Part shown: piece after piece, positions 56,698-64,000 of the stretch | Layout of the letters: every line of letters begins with the position of its first letter | Numbering within the stretch: position 1 is the stretch's first letter | Source: Acetobacter orientalis | Lineage (GTDB): Bacteria; Pseudomonadota; Alphaproteobacteria; Acetobacterales; Acetobacteraceae | Direction of reading: 5' to 3' | Length of the DNA: 64,000 nt | Assembly (NCBI RefSeq): GCF_000963965.1 | Contig: NZ_BAMX01000022.1 | Location: forward strand, 98,001-162,000 | Program-made: the position numbers and the translations under genes | Notes under the pieces: model-generated | What the model was told of the DNA's origin: nothing | The model's database searches: none | What the model saw: only the letters and a program-made list of their open reading frames with translations

Positions 56698-57801
56698 ATG
56701 GCTTCACAAAAAGGGTCTTATGCTGACGACTTAAAAGAGCCGGTTCCTGATGCGCGGAGTGGCTCTTTAACTAAGCGTGGCTTAATCTCAGGAGCATGCG
56801 CACTTTCGACTATTGGCCTCGGGGCTTACCTATTTGGTAGGGCTGTAAAAGCATCTCCATTACCTTTTCCAAAATCTGCTCAGGGTTTAACGAGGCTTCG
56901 TGTTTCATTGCCTATGAGTGCTGTTTGTGTTGCTCCCATTGTGGCAGCTGAGCATTATGGAATATTCCGTAGCTATGGCATCGAACCGTCATTTCTAAGC
57001 TGGACGAAAACAGATGCCCTGCTTGAAACGCTTGCAACAGCTAAAGCCGACATCGGTATCGGTATGATCATGCAATTTATGAAGCCTCTTGAACAAGGAT
57101 ATAATGTCAAACTGGTAGCGGGTACGCACGGTGGTTGCATGCGCATTGTTGGCTCAAAAAAACAGGGGATTAGCAGTGACATAACAAGCTTGAAAGGGAA
57201 AACTATTGGCTTAACTGACATTAATGGGTTCGCTTATAATACTTTTGCTTTACTTTTACATCAGCATGGTATCAACCCTAATAAGGATGTGGCATGGCGC
57301 AGCTATCCAGATCCTTTACTGCCCATGGCGCTAGAAAAAAGAGATATTCAAGCCTATGCAGGCTCTGACCCCCTTATGTATCTCGCTCAGGAAAGAGCTA
57401 ATGGTGACTTGATTGAGATACTTTCCAATCTTTCTGGCTCTTGGCATAATTTAGCTTGTTGTGTTGTTGCAACGGGCACGGATACTCTTAAAAGAGACCG
57501 TCAAACTATCTATAATTTTTCTATGGCAGCATTGGCGGCAGCCGAGCTATGTGCCAATGATCCCGAAAAAGTAGCGCAATTTTATAAACAATATTCCAAA
57601 TCAAACGCTAATTTAGACGATATTGTTAAAATTCTTACTATGCAAACTCATCATGTTCATCCGATGAAAGAAGATTTGTGTAATCAAATAAGACTTTATA
57701 CTCAACAATTACGAGATATTGGGGTTTTCAACTCAACAACAGATCCCGGTGTATTTTCCAAACGAATAACAGAAAATCTTGTTGCGGAGCGCAGATCATG
57801 A
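56698..57801 (+). CDS. ABC transporter substrate-binding protein, sulfonate/nitrate type
   Basis: Periplasmic binding protein of 367 residues in the SsuA/TauA/NMT1 class. The N-terminus has KRGLISGACALSTIGLGAYL, a signal peptide or membrane anchor with only a partial twin-arginine look. The mature protein shows IVAAEHYGIFRSYGIEPSFLSW, TAKADIGIGMIMQFMKPLEQG, LKGKTIGLTDINGFAYNTFA and YPDPLLPMALEKRDIQAYAGSDP, which match this class. It is coupled to the permease gene (ATGA overlap at 57798-57801). Codon use is AT-rich relative to neighbouring genes. Substrate unknown; iron-sulfur or sulfonate compounds are possible given the receptor that follows. Confidence 0.87.
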   Translation: MASQKGSYADDLKEPVPDARSGSLTKRGLISGACALSTIGLGAYLFGRAVKASPLPFPKSAQGLTRLRVSLPMSAVCVAPIVAAEHYGIFRSYGIEPSFLSWTKTDALLETLATAKADIGIGMIMQFMKPLEQGYNVKLVAGTHGGCMRIVGSKKQGISSDITSLKGKTIGLTDINGFAYNTFALLLHQHGINPNKDVAWRSYPDPLLPMALEKRDIQAYAGSDPLMYLAQERANGDLIEILSNLSGSWHNLACCVVATGTDTLKRDRQTIYNFSMAALAAAELCANDPEKVAQFYKQYSKSNANLDDIVKILTMQTHHVHPMKEDLCNQIRLYTQQLRDIGVFNSTTDPGVFSKRITENLVAERRS

Positions 57802-58802
57802 TCACAGTAGCAAAAGAGCTTGCTCCACATAAAAAAACAATAGGCATATTTTCTTTTTTCAAAGAAAACTATACAATTATAGGCTTTTCATCGTGGTTTT
57901 TGGTTTCATTATGCTCATTTTTTTCTTTGAAAGAACATAATTATCCTGGAACATATTTTTTGATATGGAGTAGTTTGTTTTTTAGTTTTTTCCTTTTTTT
58001 ATTGCCGTTTCTAAAATTCACCCACAATAATAGAATAATTAAATTTGTTTTTTTACATATTCGGTGGTTCGCTGTATTGGGATTTATCATTTTTTTTTGG
58101 GAAATGGTAACTGCATACGCTAAACTACTACCTTTACCTTTTTTCCCTTCTCCGCAAGCAGTTCTAAATATTTATCTCACAGATTTTTTCCGTCTATCTG
58201 AAAGCGTTTTAAGTTCTTTGTTAATCCTTGTCCCTGGTTTTTTACTGGGTAGTTTTTTAGGATTTTTTGTAGGCGCTGCAATTGGTTGGTCAAAAGAAAT
58301 ACATTACTGGCTACATCCCGTTATTCGTTTTGCTGGGCCACTGCCTGCTATAGCATGGTTACCAATTGCGCTCTTTATTTTTCCTACAATTTACACGGCA
58401 AGCGTTTTCCTTGTGGTTATTTCTACTGCTTTTCCGGTGGCAATTTTAACAGCATCTGGCGTTTCCGCTGTTGAAACTGGTTATTACGATGTGGCTCGAA
58501 CACTGGGTGGCTCTCCTTATTTTTTACTTCGCCATATCGCACTACCTTCGGCTTTACCCCAAGTTTTTGTGGGTCTTTTTATGGGATTAGGTGCGTCGTT
58601 CGCTGTGTTAATTGTAGCAGAAATGGTCGGAGCTAAGGCGGGTTTGGGGTGGTATATGGAGTGGGCTCAAGGGTGGGGCGCCTATGCTAATTTATATGCT
58701 GTGCTTTGCCTTATGTCGGTTTTATTTTCCACTTTAATAAGCATTCTTTTTAAAGTTCGTAATCACGTCCTTAACTGGCAGAATGATGGTGTAAAATGGT
58801 AA
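57798..58802 (+). CDS. ABC transporter permease with extra N-terminal membrane region
   Basis: Inner-membrane permease of 334 residues. The last 250 residues are a normal SsuC/TauC permease with coupling loop DVARTLGGSPYFLLRHIALPSALPQ. The first 80 add two or three hydrophobic helices (FSSWFLVSLCSFFSL, YFLIWSSLFFSFFLFLLPFL) that standard members lack. It is strikingly AT-rich (runs of TTTTT and Phe codons). It overlaps the binding protein gene by 4 nt and the ATPase gene by 7 nt. Confidence 0.9.
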   Translation: MITVAKELAPHKKTIGIFSFFKENYTIIGFSSWFLVSLCSFFSLKEHNYPGTYFLIWSSLFFSFFLFLLPFLKFTHNNRIIKFVFLHIRWFAVLGFIIFFWEMVTAYAKLLPLPFFPSPQAVLNIYLTDFFRLSESVLSSLLILVPGFLLGSFLGFFVGAAIGWSKEIHYWLHPVIRFAGPLPAIAWLPIALFIFPTIYTASVFLVVISTAFPVAILTASGVSAVETGYYDVARTLGGSPYFLLRHIALPSALPQVFVGLFMGLGASFAVLIVAEMVGAKAGLGWYMEWAQGWGAYANLYAVLCLMSVLFSTLISILFKVRNHVLNWQNDGVKW

Positions 58803-59581
58803 CATTACCACTCTCCTCCCAAAATACTTCGCCTCACGGGCGTTCTATTCAAATTAGAAACGTAAGCCATTTTTATGAACATTCATCGGGCCATCTGACT
58901 GTTTTAAAGAATGTTTCTTTTGATGTTGCTCAGGGTGAAATAATAGCTCTTCTTGGGCCGAGTGGATGCGGAAAATCGACCTTGCTTCGTTTGATATCGG
59001 GCCTTGAAACGCCAACAGGTGGAAAAATCGGCGTAGATGGCGTAAGAATTAATGGTCCTTCTCCAGATAGATTAATTGTACTTCAAGATTCTTATTTGTT
59101 GCCTTGGAGAACAATAAAACAGAATGTAGCATTAGGCTTTGAAGCACGTAATCTTCCTATTGATCACGGGCAAATAGACCATGTGCTTGATATGGTTGGG
59201 TTATTATCGTTTTCAGGTAGCTATCCGCGGCAGCTATCGGGCGGCATGGCACAACGTGCGACTTTGGCACGGGCATTGGTCAATAATCCAGATATTTTGT
59301 TACTAGATGAACCTTTTGGAAAATTAGATTCTCTTACTCGGATGAGTATTCAGAATGATTTTTTGAAGCTTTCTCAGAGTAGAACGTTAACCACTTTGCT
59401 TGTTACACACGACGTAGAAGAAGCTCTTTTGCTTGCATCGCGTATTATCGTTTTTACACCTAGGCCTGCTCAAATTGTAGACGATTTTGTTATTAATCTT
59501 ACTGAACCTCGGCATCGGGATAATCGAGATTTTGTTGCATTGCGCCACAATATTTTGGAGGCATTGGGGCATGTTTTTTAG
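58796..59581 (+). CDS. ABC transporter ATPase, sulfonate/nitrate type
   Basis: ATPase subunit of 261 residues: Walker A GPSGCGKST, Q-loop VLQDSYLLPW, signature LSGGMAQR, Walker B ILLLDEPFGKLD and switch VTHDVEEAL. The pattern is that of SsuB/TauB. It overlaps the permease gene by 7 nt and ends 106 nt before the TonB receptor, which is likely transcribed with it or separately; no terminator is visible between them. Confidence 0.93.
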   Translation: MVTLPLSSQNTSPHGRSIQIRNVSHFYEHSSGHLTVLKNVSFDVAQGEIIALLGPSGCGKSTLLRLISGLETPTGGKIGVDGVRINGPSPDRLIVLQDSYLLPWRTIKQNVALGFEARNLPIDHGQIDHVLDMVGLLSFSGSYPRQLSGGMAQRATLARALVNNPDILLLDEPFGKLDSLTRMSIQNDFLKLSQSRTLTTLLVTHDVEEALLLASRIIVFTPRPAQIVDDFVINLTEPRHRDNRDFVALRHNILEALGHVF

Positions 59582-59687
59582 CGTTTCAGAAAATCTTATC
59601 ATGCCATATATTTATCTTTCATTTTCTTTTCCGTGTTCACTCAAAAAACGAAGTCATTGAATTTTTTCTTATTTTTTAGGCCGAGCA

Positions 59688-62000
59688 ATGCTTACTTTAG
59701 TTCGATCGATTGTGCTTGCTATGCTGTGCTTTGTGAGCTTTACGGTGCTTCTGAATATAGAGGCAGATGCGTCGACTTATTCATTTGATCAAAAAAACAA
59801 AACAAAAAACAATCAACAAAAGAAAACTGTTTATACTGAGCAGATTGTTGTCACGGCATTAAGCCGATCTTCTGCCCTTACACGTCCGGCAGGCCAGACA
59901 ACTTATAGCTCTGACAGGCGTGATTTCGCGAACCAGATTGGCCAGAGTGTTGCGGATATGGTGGTGACTATTCCCGGTGTCAGCTTTACTCAGGGGAATG
60001 GCCCTCGTGATACTGTGGTGTCAGTCCGAGGGTCTGGAGATCGCCAGTCCTATGGCTTAAAAAATCTTCAGGTTTTAGAAGATGGTTTTCCCATGATCCA
60101 GCCCGACGGGACTGCCCGGGCTGACTTGATCGACCCTCACGCCTATCAGGGTGTCGATGTTTTTGAGGGGCCAGCCTCAACCCTGTATGGTAATTATGCC
60201 ATCAACGGCGCCATCAATTTCCGCACCCGGAAGGGAGCAGATATTCACGGGCTGGAACTGGGTTCCGATTTCGGCAGCTTTGGAATGTTCAACAATTATG
60301 CAACACTTGGCTTTGGCAACAGACACTACGATCTGATGATCTTTGGCAGCGATGTGCGTGGAAACGGCTTCATTGCCAATAGCCGTTATAATACCTCGAC
60401 AGAAAATGTGCGGCTGCGTGTTACTCTGACGTCATCGGATCGTCTTATCCTGAAATTCGTCAACAACGTCACGGATGCTTTTCTGCCAGCAAGAGTGTCA
60501 CTCAACCAGTATCGGGCCAATCCCTACCAGCAAGGGTGCGCCAATGCGTCCAGCGCGATAGTTAGTTGTGCGTCTGTCAATCTGCTGGTCAATGGCCGCT
60601 ATGGTGCAAAAATTGCTATGAGCCCTGAAGCAGCCGGTCTAGGGCGTTTCGATCGACGCACGGTGATAGGCCTGCGCTGGGAGCATGATTTCAACAGCCA
60701 CACAATCTGGCGAAACCAGTTTACATACGATCAGCGCCATATCGACCAACCGACTTCGCCCACGGCGTATGTCGGTCCCTATAATTCCTATAATGTAAGC
60801 AGCGACATAACCAACCATGGGCAACTTGCTGGCAGAGCGTTGGAAACATTTGCTGGCGTGAATTTTGATTATCTCGATTTTGGTTCGCAGACTTACAACA
60901 TCATGCCCCTTGGTGGTGCAACACGAGGGGCCATGAGTTCGGAGAGTTATGGGCACCAGTGGAATCTTGGTGCGCGCTTTCAGGAAGACTGGCATTTTGC
61001 ACCCGACTGGCACATCGTCGCCGGTCTTGGCGGCACATATTCCGATATTGGCGCAACCGAAACACTTTATGGCTACTCCGCGACAGCCATTACCCAACGG
61101 GCCATCACAGCCAATCGTTTCTATTTCAATCTCGCACCAGAAGGCGCGTTAATTTACACGCCATCAAAAGACTGGACACTGCATACCCGTGTTGGCACAG
61201 CCTATGGCACGCCATCTTCTTCTAATCTTTTCATTACCCCACAGGGGGAATACGGGAACAATACACAGCTGAAAAGTCAGACAAGTTTCGGCATTGATCT
61301 GGGCGCTGACTGGCACCCATCTTCCGCCATTAGTATTCAGGCAACAGGTTTTTACGAATTTTATAAAAACGAGTTGGTCAGCCAGTCCGCAGGCGTCAAC
61401 ACCGTTGGTTCCTACACTTTTAACGCACCTGCGTCAGAACATCGTGGTGTTGTTCTGGGTGGGGAGTGGAAGCCGTTGCCAAAAATGCTTCCCGGTGGTC
61501 GGGTTAAACTGAGCTACACCTATGATAACCAGATTTATACCAATTATACCGAGGTTCTTTCCAACAGCACGTTCTCACGCAGCTTCAGCCGTAAAGGGCA
61601 TTATATCCCAGGGGTCATTCCCAATTTCCTTAATGCCCGCTTTCTTTATGATCAGCCTGACGGCCTACTGGAAGGACTGGGCGGATATGCGGAAGTCACG
61701 TGGCGGGATTCTTATTGGCTGGATAACGCCAATCGTCTGAAAGCGCCGGGTTATGCGCTGCTTAATCTTGAAATACATTATGATCCCCCCACGCGGTTTG
61801 GCTGGGCACATCGTTTGCACTGGTATTTCGAAGTGCAAAATGTGGCCAACCAGATCTATATCGCGGGAGCCACGAACATCAGCGATAAACTGCAATCAGA
61901 TGGACAACAGGCTGGTGCAGCCACACTCATGGATAGCACAGGTTCCATCTACGCAGGTGCGCCCCGTGCGTATTTCGGCGGCGTGCGCATCAGGTTTTGA
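59688..62000 (+). CDS. TonB-dependent receptor paired with a PepSY protein
   Basis: Outer-membrane importer of 770 residues: signal peptide (about 1-29, IVLAMLCFVSFTVLLNIEADA), a Lys/Asn/Gln-rich linker, TonB box YTEQIVVTALSR, plug with SVRGSGDRQSYGLKNLQVLE and the GPASTLYGNYAINGAINFRT segment, and a barrel that ends YFGGVRIRF with the terminal Phe needed for assembly. From about 59900 on, its DNA is GC-richer than the transporter genes before it. It is followed after 11 nt by a PepSY-domain membrane protein, a pairing usual for siderophore or heme uptake with reduction in the inner membrane. Either iron-chelate or organosulfur transport could be its task. Confidence 0.9.
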   Translation: MLTLVRSIVLAMLCFVSFTVLLNIEADASTYSFDQKNKTKNNQQKKTVYTEQIVVTALSRSSALTRPAGQTTYSSDRRDFANQIGQSVADMVVTIPGVSFTQGNGPRDTVVSVRGSGDRQSYGLKNLQVLEDGFPMIQPDGTARADLIDPHAYQGVDVFEGPASTLYGNYAINGAINFRTRKGADIHGLELGSDFGSFGMFNNYATLGFGNRHYDLMIFGSDVRGNGFIANSRYNTSTENVRLRVTLTSSDRLILKFVNNVTDAFLPARVSLNQYRANPYQQGCANASSAIVSCASVNLLVNGRYGAKIAMSPEAAGLGRFDRRTVIGLRWEHDFNSHTIWRNQFTYDQRHIDQPTSPTAYVGPYNSYNVSSDITNHGQLAGRALETFAGVNFDYLDFGSQTYNIMPLGGATRGAMSSESYGHQWNLGARFQEDWHFAPDWHIVAGLGGTYSDIGATETLYGYSATAITQRAITANRFYFNLAPEGALIYTPSKDWTLHTRVGTAYGTPSSSNLFITPQGEYGNNTQLKSQTSFGIDLGADWHPSSAISIQATGFYEFYKNELVSQSAGVNTVGSYTFNAPASEHRGVVLGGEWKPLPKMLPGGRVKLSYTYDNQIYTNYTEVLSNSTFSRSFSRKGHYIPGVIPNFLNARFLYDQPDGLLEGLGGYAEVTWRDSYWLDNANRLKAPGYALLNLEIHYDPPTRFGWAHRLHWYFEVQNVANQIYIAGATNISDKLQSDGQQAGAATLMDSTGSIYAGAPRAYFGGVRIRF

Positions 62001-62011
62001 GGGATAGTACC

Positions 62012-63361
62012 ATGACCATACACAGTGCAACTCTCTGGCCAGACCGTCGCACGCTCTGGCGCTGGCATTTCTTCGCAGGGCTGTTTTGCCTGCCTTTTGT
62101 GGCTTTTCTCTCTCTGACCGGGGCGGTTTATCTTTTTAAACCCCAGATAGATGACTGGATTGACTGGCGCTATGACCATCTGCCCATCGCCTTGTCGCCC
62201 TCTCCCGAGCAGGACGTTCAGGCGGCTTTATCTGCAGTGCCGCAGGGGGCTTTTCTGGCTTATGAACTTCCCCGGACATCGCAGAGTGCTGCGCGTGTTC
62301 TTGTTAGCAGGCCAGACGGACAAGCGGTGCGGGTCTATGTGGATCGGAATACCCATACCGTTCTGAAAACTGTTCTGGAAGAGAACAGATTTGAGCGGCT
62401 TGTTTTTAGGCTGCACGGTCAGTTGCTATTAGGCAATGTGGGGTCTGTCATTATGGAAATGGTTGCATCATGGACCATTGTGCTCATCGTGACAGGCGTG
62501 CTGCTCTGGTGGCCGCGCCATCAGCGCGGGCTGGCAGGCATTGTCTACCCACGCCTTCGAACAAAGGGACGAACCCGCTGGCGGGATCTCCATGCGGTCA
62601 CTGGTGTTTGGACGTCAGTCTTTCTGGTGCTGTTTCTGGTATCCGGTCTTCCGTGGTCCTTCGTTTGGGGACACACTCTACAATCGGTCGAAAACACGGT
62701 TGGTCGCCTGACCTCTGTCAAGGACTGGGAAATTGGCGCTGTGCCAGTCGCAGCTGTCATTGCCGGGCACCCGCTCGGACAACCACAGAAGTTTCCCGCA
62801 AAAGAGAATATGGATATGCCCGGTATGGACATGCCAGCCGCTTTAACCTCTTTTCCGGAAGGAGATTTGCTGAGTAGTTTGGATACTGTTGTAAAGACTG
62901 CGAGCGCTCTTTCCCTGCCAGCTCCGGTAATCATTACACCGTCTGGCTCTCTATGGACTGTGCGTTCCGACACACAAAACCGACCTTTGCGGGAAAGTGT
63001 GACAGTAACACCCGACGGCCATGTGGTGAAACCGGAAACGTTTGCCGAGAAAGGTCTTATGGATCGGATCATTGGCTACGGCGTTGCGGCGCATGAGGGT
63101 CAGCTTTTTGGAGGGGTGAATCAGGCTATCAACCTTTTAGTGGCAGCCAGCTTACTCATGATGAGCTGTGCAGCAACAGTGTTGTGGCTTAAACGCAAAC
63201 CTGCGGGCTCTTTGGGGGCACCGCTCGCTTTGCCTACCCAAACTTATGGGCTTGGTGGTATTATTGTCCTCATTATACTAGCATTATTTCTACCAGAGTT
63301 GGGGTTATCGTTAGTCGTTCTGGCTTTAGCGAGCTTGATACCAATCAAAACCAAACCATGA
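62012..63361 (+). CDS. PepSY-associated transmembrane protein, reductase-like
   Basis: Inner-membrane protein of 449 residues with four main helices: FFAGLFCLPFVAFLSLTGAVYLF (about 21-43), TIVLIVTGVLLWWP (about 155), VTGVWTSVFLVLFLVSGLPW (about 195-215), and LLVAASLLMMSCAATVLWL (about 375-395), plus a hydrophobic C-terminal hairpin. PepSY domains lie in the periplasmic loops. Invariant His residues in helix positions (LHGQLLLGN, DLHAVTG, AHEGQLFGG) are suited to heme binding, as in ferric reductases of this family. A Met-rich stretch MDMPGMDMPA is inserted in the large periplasmic loop. Start ATG 62012 has GAGGGA 7 nt upstream. It works with the receptor before it, probably reducing the imported metal. 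Confidence 0.88.
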   Translation: MTIHSATLWPDRRTLWRWHFFAGLFCLPFVAFLSLTGAVYLFKPQIDDWIDWRYDHLPIALSPSPEQDVQAALSAVPQGAFLAYELPRTSQSAARVLVSRPDGQAVRVYVDRNTHTVLKTVLEENRFERLVFRLHGQLLLGNVGSVIMEMVASWTIVLIVTGVLLWWPRHQRGLAGIVYPRLRTKGRTRWRDLHAVTGVWTSVFLVLFLVSGLPWSFVWGHTLQSVENTVGRLTSVKDWEIGAVPVAAVIAGHPLGQPQKFPAKENMDMPGMDMPAALTSFPEGDLLSSLDTVVKTASALSLPAPVIITPSGSLWTVRSDTQNRPLRESVTVTPDGHVVKPETFAEKGLMDRIIGYGVAAHEGQLFGGVNQAINLLVAASLLMMSCAATVLWLKRKPAGSLGAPLALPTQTYGLGGIIVLIILALFLPELGLSLVVLALASLIPIKTKP

Positions 63362-63377
63362 AAAGCCTGAGGCTTTT
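63361..63377 (+). terminator. Terminator after the PepSY gene
   Basis: Perfect 7-3-7 hairpin AAAAGCC-TGA-GGCTTTT directly at the stop codon, ending in TTTT. Short stem but the classical A-stem-T pattern. Confidence 0.65.
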
Positions 63378-63391
63378 GACGACCTGTAGCC

Positions 63392-63590
63392 TATGACAAT
63401 GCATTGCTTGAAACCATAAATCGTCTCTACAAAACCGAACTCGTTTATCGGCTATGGCCATTGAAAGCAGGGAACCTATTGAACTGGCAACGCTTAAGGG
63501 GGGCTGGTTCAACAATCAAGGTACCCTGTCATTCATTGGAAATATTTTACGAACAGAAACTGAAGCACGCTTTTTTTGCACAATAGGAAA
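63392..63590 (+). pseudogene. IS3-family transposase OrfB C-terminal remnant, frameshifted
   Basis: YDNALLETINRLYKTELVYR matches the DDE-domain end of IS3-type OrfB (usual SYDNALAETINGLYKTE). After about codon 30 the match moves to another frame, EPIELATLKGGWFNNQGTLS then FIGNILRTETEARFF, the usual ELATLEWVDWFNxxRLL and PPAEAEARYY tail. So at least one frameshift and several substitutions are present and only the last 70 residues remain. Confidence 0.75.
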
Positions 63591-63678
63591 CATATCTACT
63601 AGCCGCTTAAATTAGATAGAAAATGTTTTCACAAATTTCGGGGCAATTCTTCTTGTCGAGAGGGCGGGTATTCGTGAA

Positions 63679-63897
63679 CTAGGCAAGCTCTGCCTTGACG
63701 GTCGTCTCATTAAGCAAGCGTTTGGTCTGTGCCGTAATTGAGAAATTTTTCAGCACCTGCCTGCAGTAGACTATGTTACGGGTCGTGTATTGTTTTGGGC
63801 CACGATAACTTACCCCATGAGGTAGGGGCTTACCCGTATCGGGATCAATGTGGCCGCCTGTGACATCAGCAGCAACGGGCTTTGTAGCCTCGACCAT
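63679..63897 (-). pseudogene. Tyrosine integrase, N-terminal fragment
   Basis: A 72-residue frame from ATG 63897. After an Ala/Thr-rich start, DPDTGKPLPHGVSYRGPKQY then TTRNIVYCRQVLKNF and AQTKRLLNETTVKAEL match the arm-type DNA-binding domain at the start of phage-type integrases (usual LPxGVxYRG..Y.AR..VxGKRV.KTF...AA..WL). The frame then ends in TAG, so core-binding and catalytic domains are absent. A remnant of an integrated element. Confidence 0.55.
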
Positions 63898-63985
63898 GAG
63901 AGGAGTGTAAGACCTTCCTCGTGGTGGTGCAAAAACTAAAATTTTTTGGAGGAGTTTCGCCAAAAAACACTGTAAAAACAATGGT

Positions 63986-63999
63986 ATCCCGTACGGGAT
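63986..63999. promoter_or_regulatory. Palindrome ATCCCGTACGGGAT upstream of the integrase fragment
   Basis: Perfect 14-bp palindrome about 90 nt upstream of the integrase fragment start, at the window edge. Palindromes of this size and place occur as operators of small regulators or toxin-antitoxin genes; what lies beyond the window would decide. Confidence 0.35.
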
Positions 64000-64000
64000 T

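Larger units (their letters stand above)
63362..64000. other. Mobile-element debris at the window end
   Basis: 639 nt holding the OrfB remnant, about 90 nt with nothing assigned (63591-63678), the integrase fragment on the minus strand, about 85 nt of its upstream region, and the palindrome ATCCCGTACGGGAT (63986-63999). Confidence 0.6.

Overview
The window is bacterial chromosome, most likely from an acetic acid bacterium (Acetobacteraceae, Acetobacter or a close relative). That is inferred from gene content (urea amidolyase pathway, five TonB-dependent receptors, a large organosulfur cluster) and the protein style; no rRNA, tRNA or other phylogenetic marker is present. It is densely coding, of medium GC overall, with clearly AT-richer patches around the last ABC transporter (about 56.7-59.6 kb).

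Region 1 (1-10.1 kb) is for urea nitrogen. It holds the 3' part of urea carboxylase, allophanate hydrolase, a hybrid histidine kinase with a REC-LuxR response regulator, a TPR-sulfotransferase and an APC permease of the kind linked to urea carboxylase. Region 2 (10.3-16.5 kb) is a choline-sulfate module: a LysR regulator divergent from choline-sulfatase, then a TonB-dependent receptor and an MFS carrier.

Region 3 (16.5-27.6 kb) is the most unusual part. A 1-Cys peroxiredoxin and a serine hydrolase lead to serine O-acetyltransferase, a family 2 encapsulin shell protein with an inserted cNMP-binding-like domain, a SufS-type cysteine desulfurase with a long disordered leader (its likely cargo), and a split YeeE/YedE sulfur transporter. 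A YghU-type glutathione transferase, a secondary GroES/GroEL pair and a flavin reductase follow. The set reads as a protein-bounded compartment for cysteine-derived sulfur.

Region 4 (27.6-56 kb) is a sulfur-scavenging island. It has three TonB-dependent receptors (two of them paralogues with His-rich plug extensions), SsuABC-like sulfonate transport, a peptide-type ABC transporter, four DszC/SfnB-type flavin monooxygenases or acyl-CoA-dehydrogenase-like enzymes, two DszA/NtaA-type and one SsuD luciferase-like monooxygenases, an FAD/NAD(P)-binding protein, a nitroreductase and (from region 3) a flavin reductase. The logic is: receptor brings the organosulfur compound through the outer membrane, an ABC system brings it into the cytoplasm, FMNH2-dependent enzymes release sulfite, and CysE plus the desulfurase compartment handle the product.

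Region 5 (56.6-64 kb) has an AT-rich SBP/permease/ATPase transporter, a TonB-dependent receptor and a PepSY membrane protein. It ends in mobile-element debris: a frameshifted IS3-type OrfB tail and an integrase N-terminal fragment. Another IS3-type OrfA remnant lies at 32.1 kb. A 15-bp element, ATTCCACYAWAATAT, recurs 60-85 nt upstream of three sulfur genes and is a candidate regulon box. Starts were moved from the longest frame where a ribosome-binding site, ATGA overlap or signal peptide argued for it.
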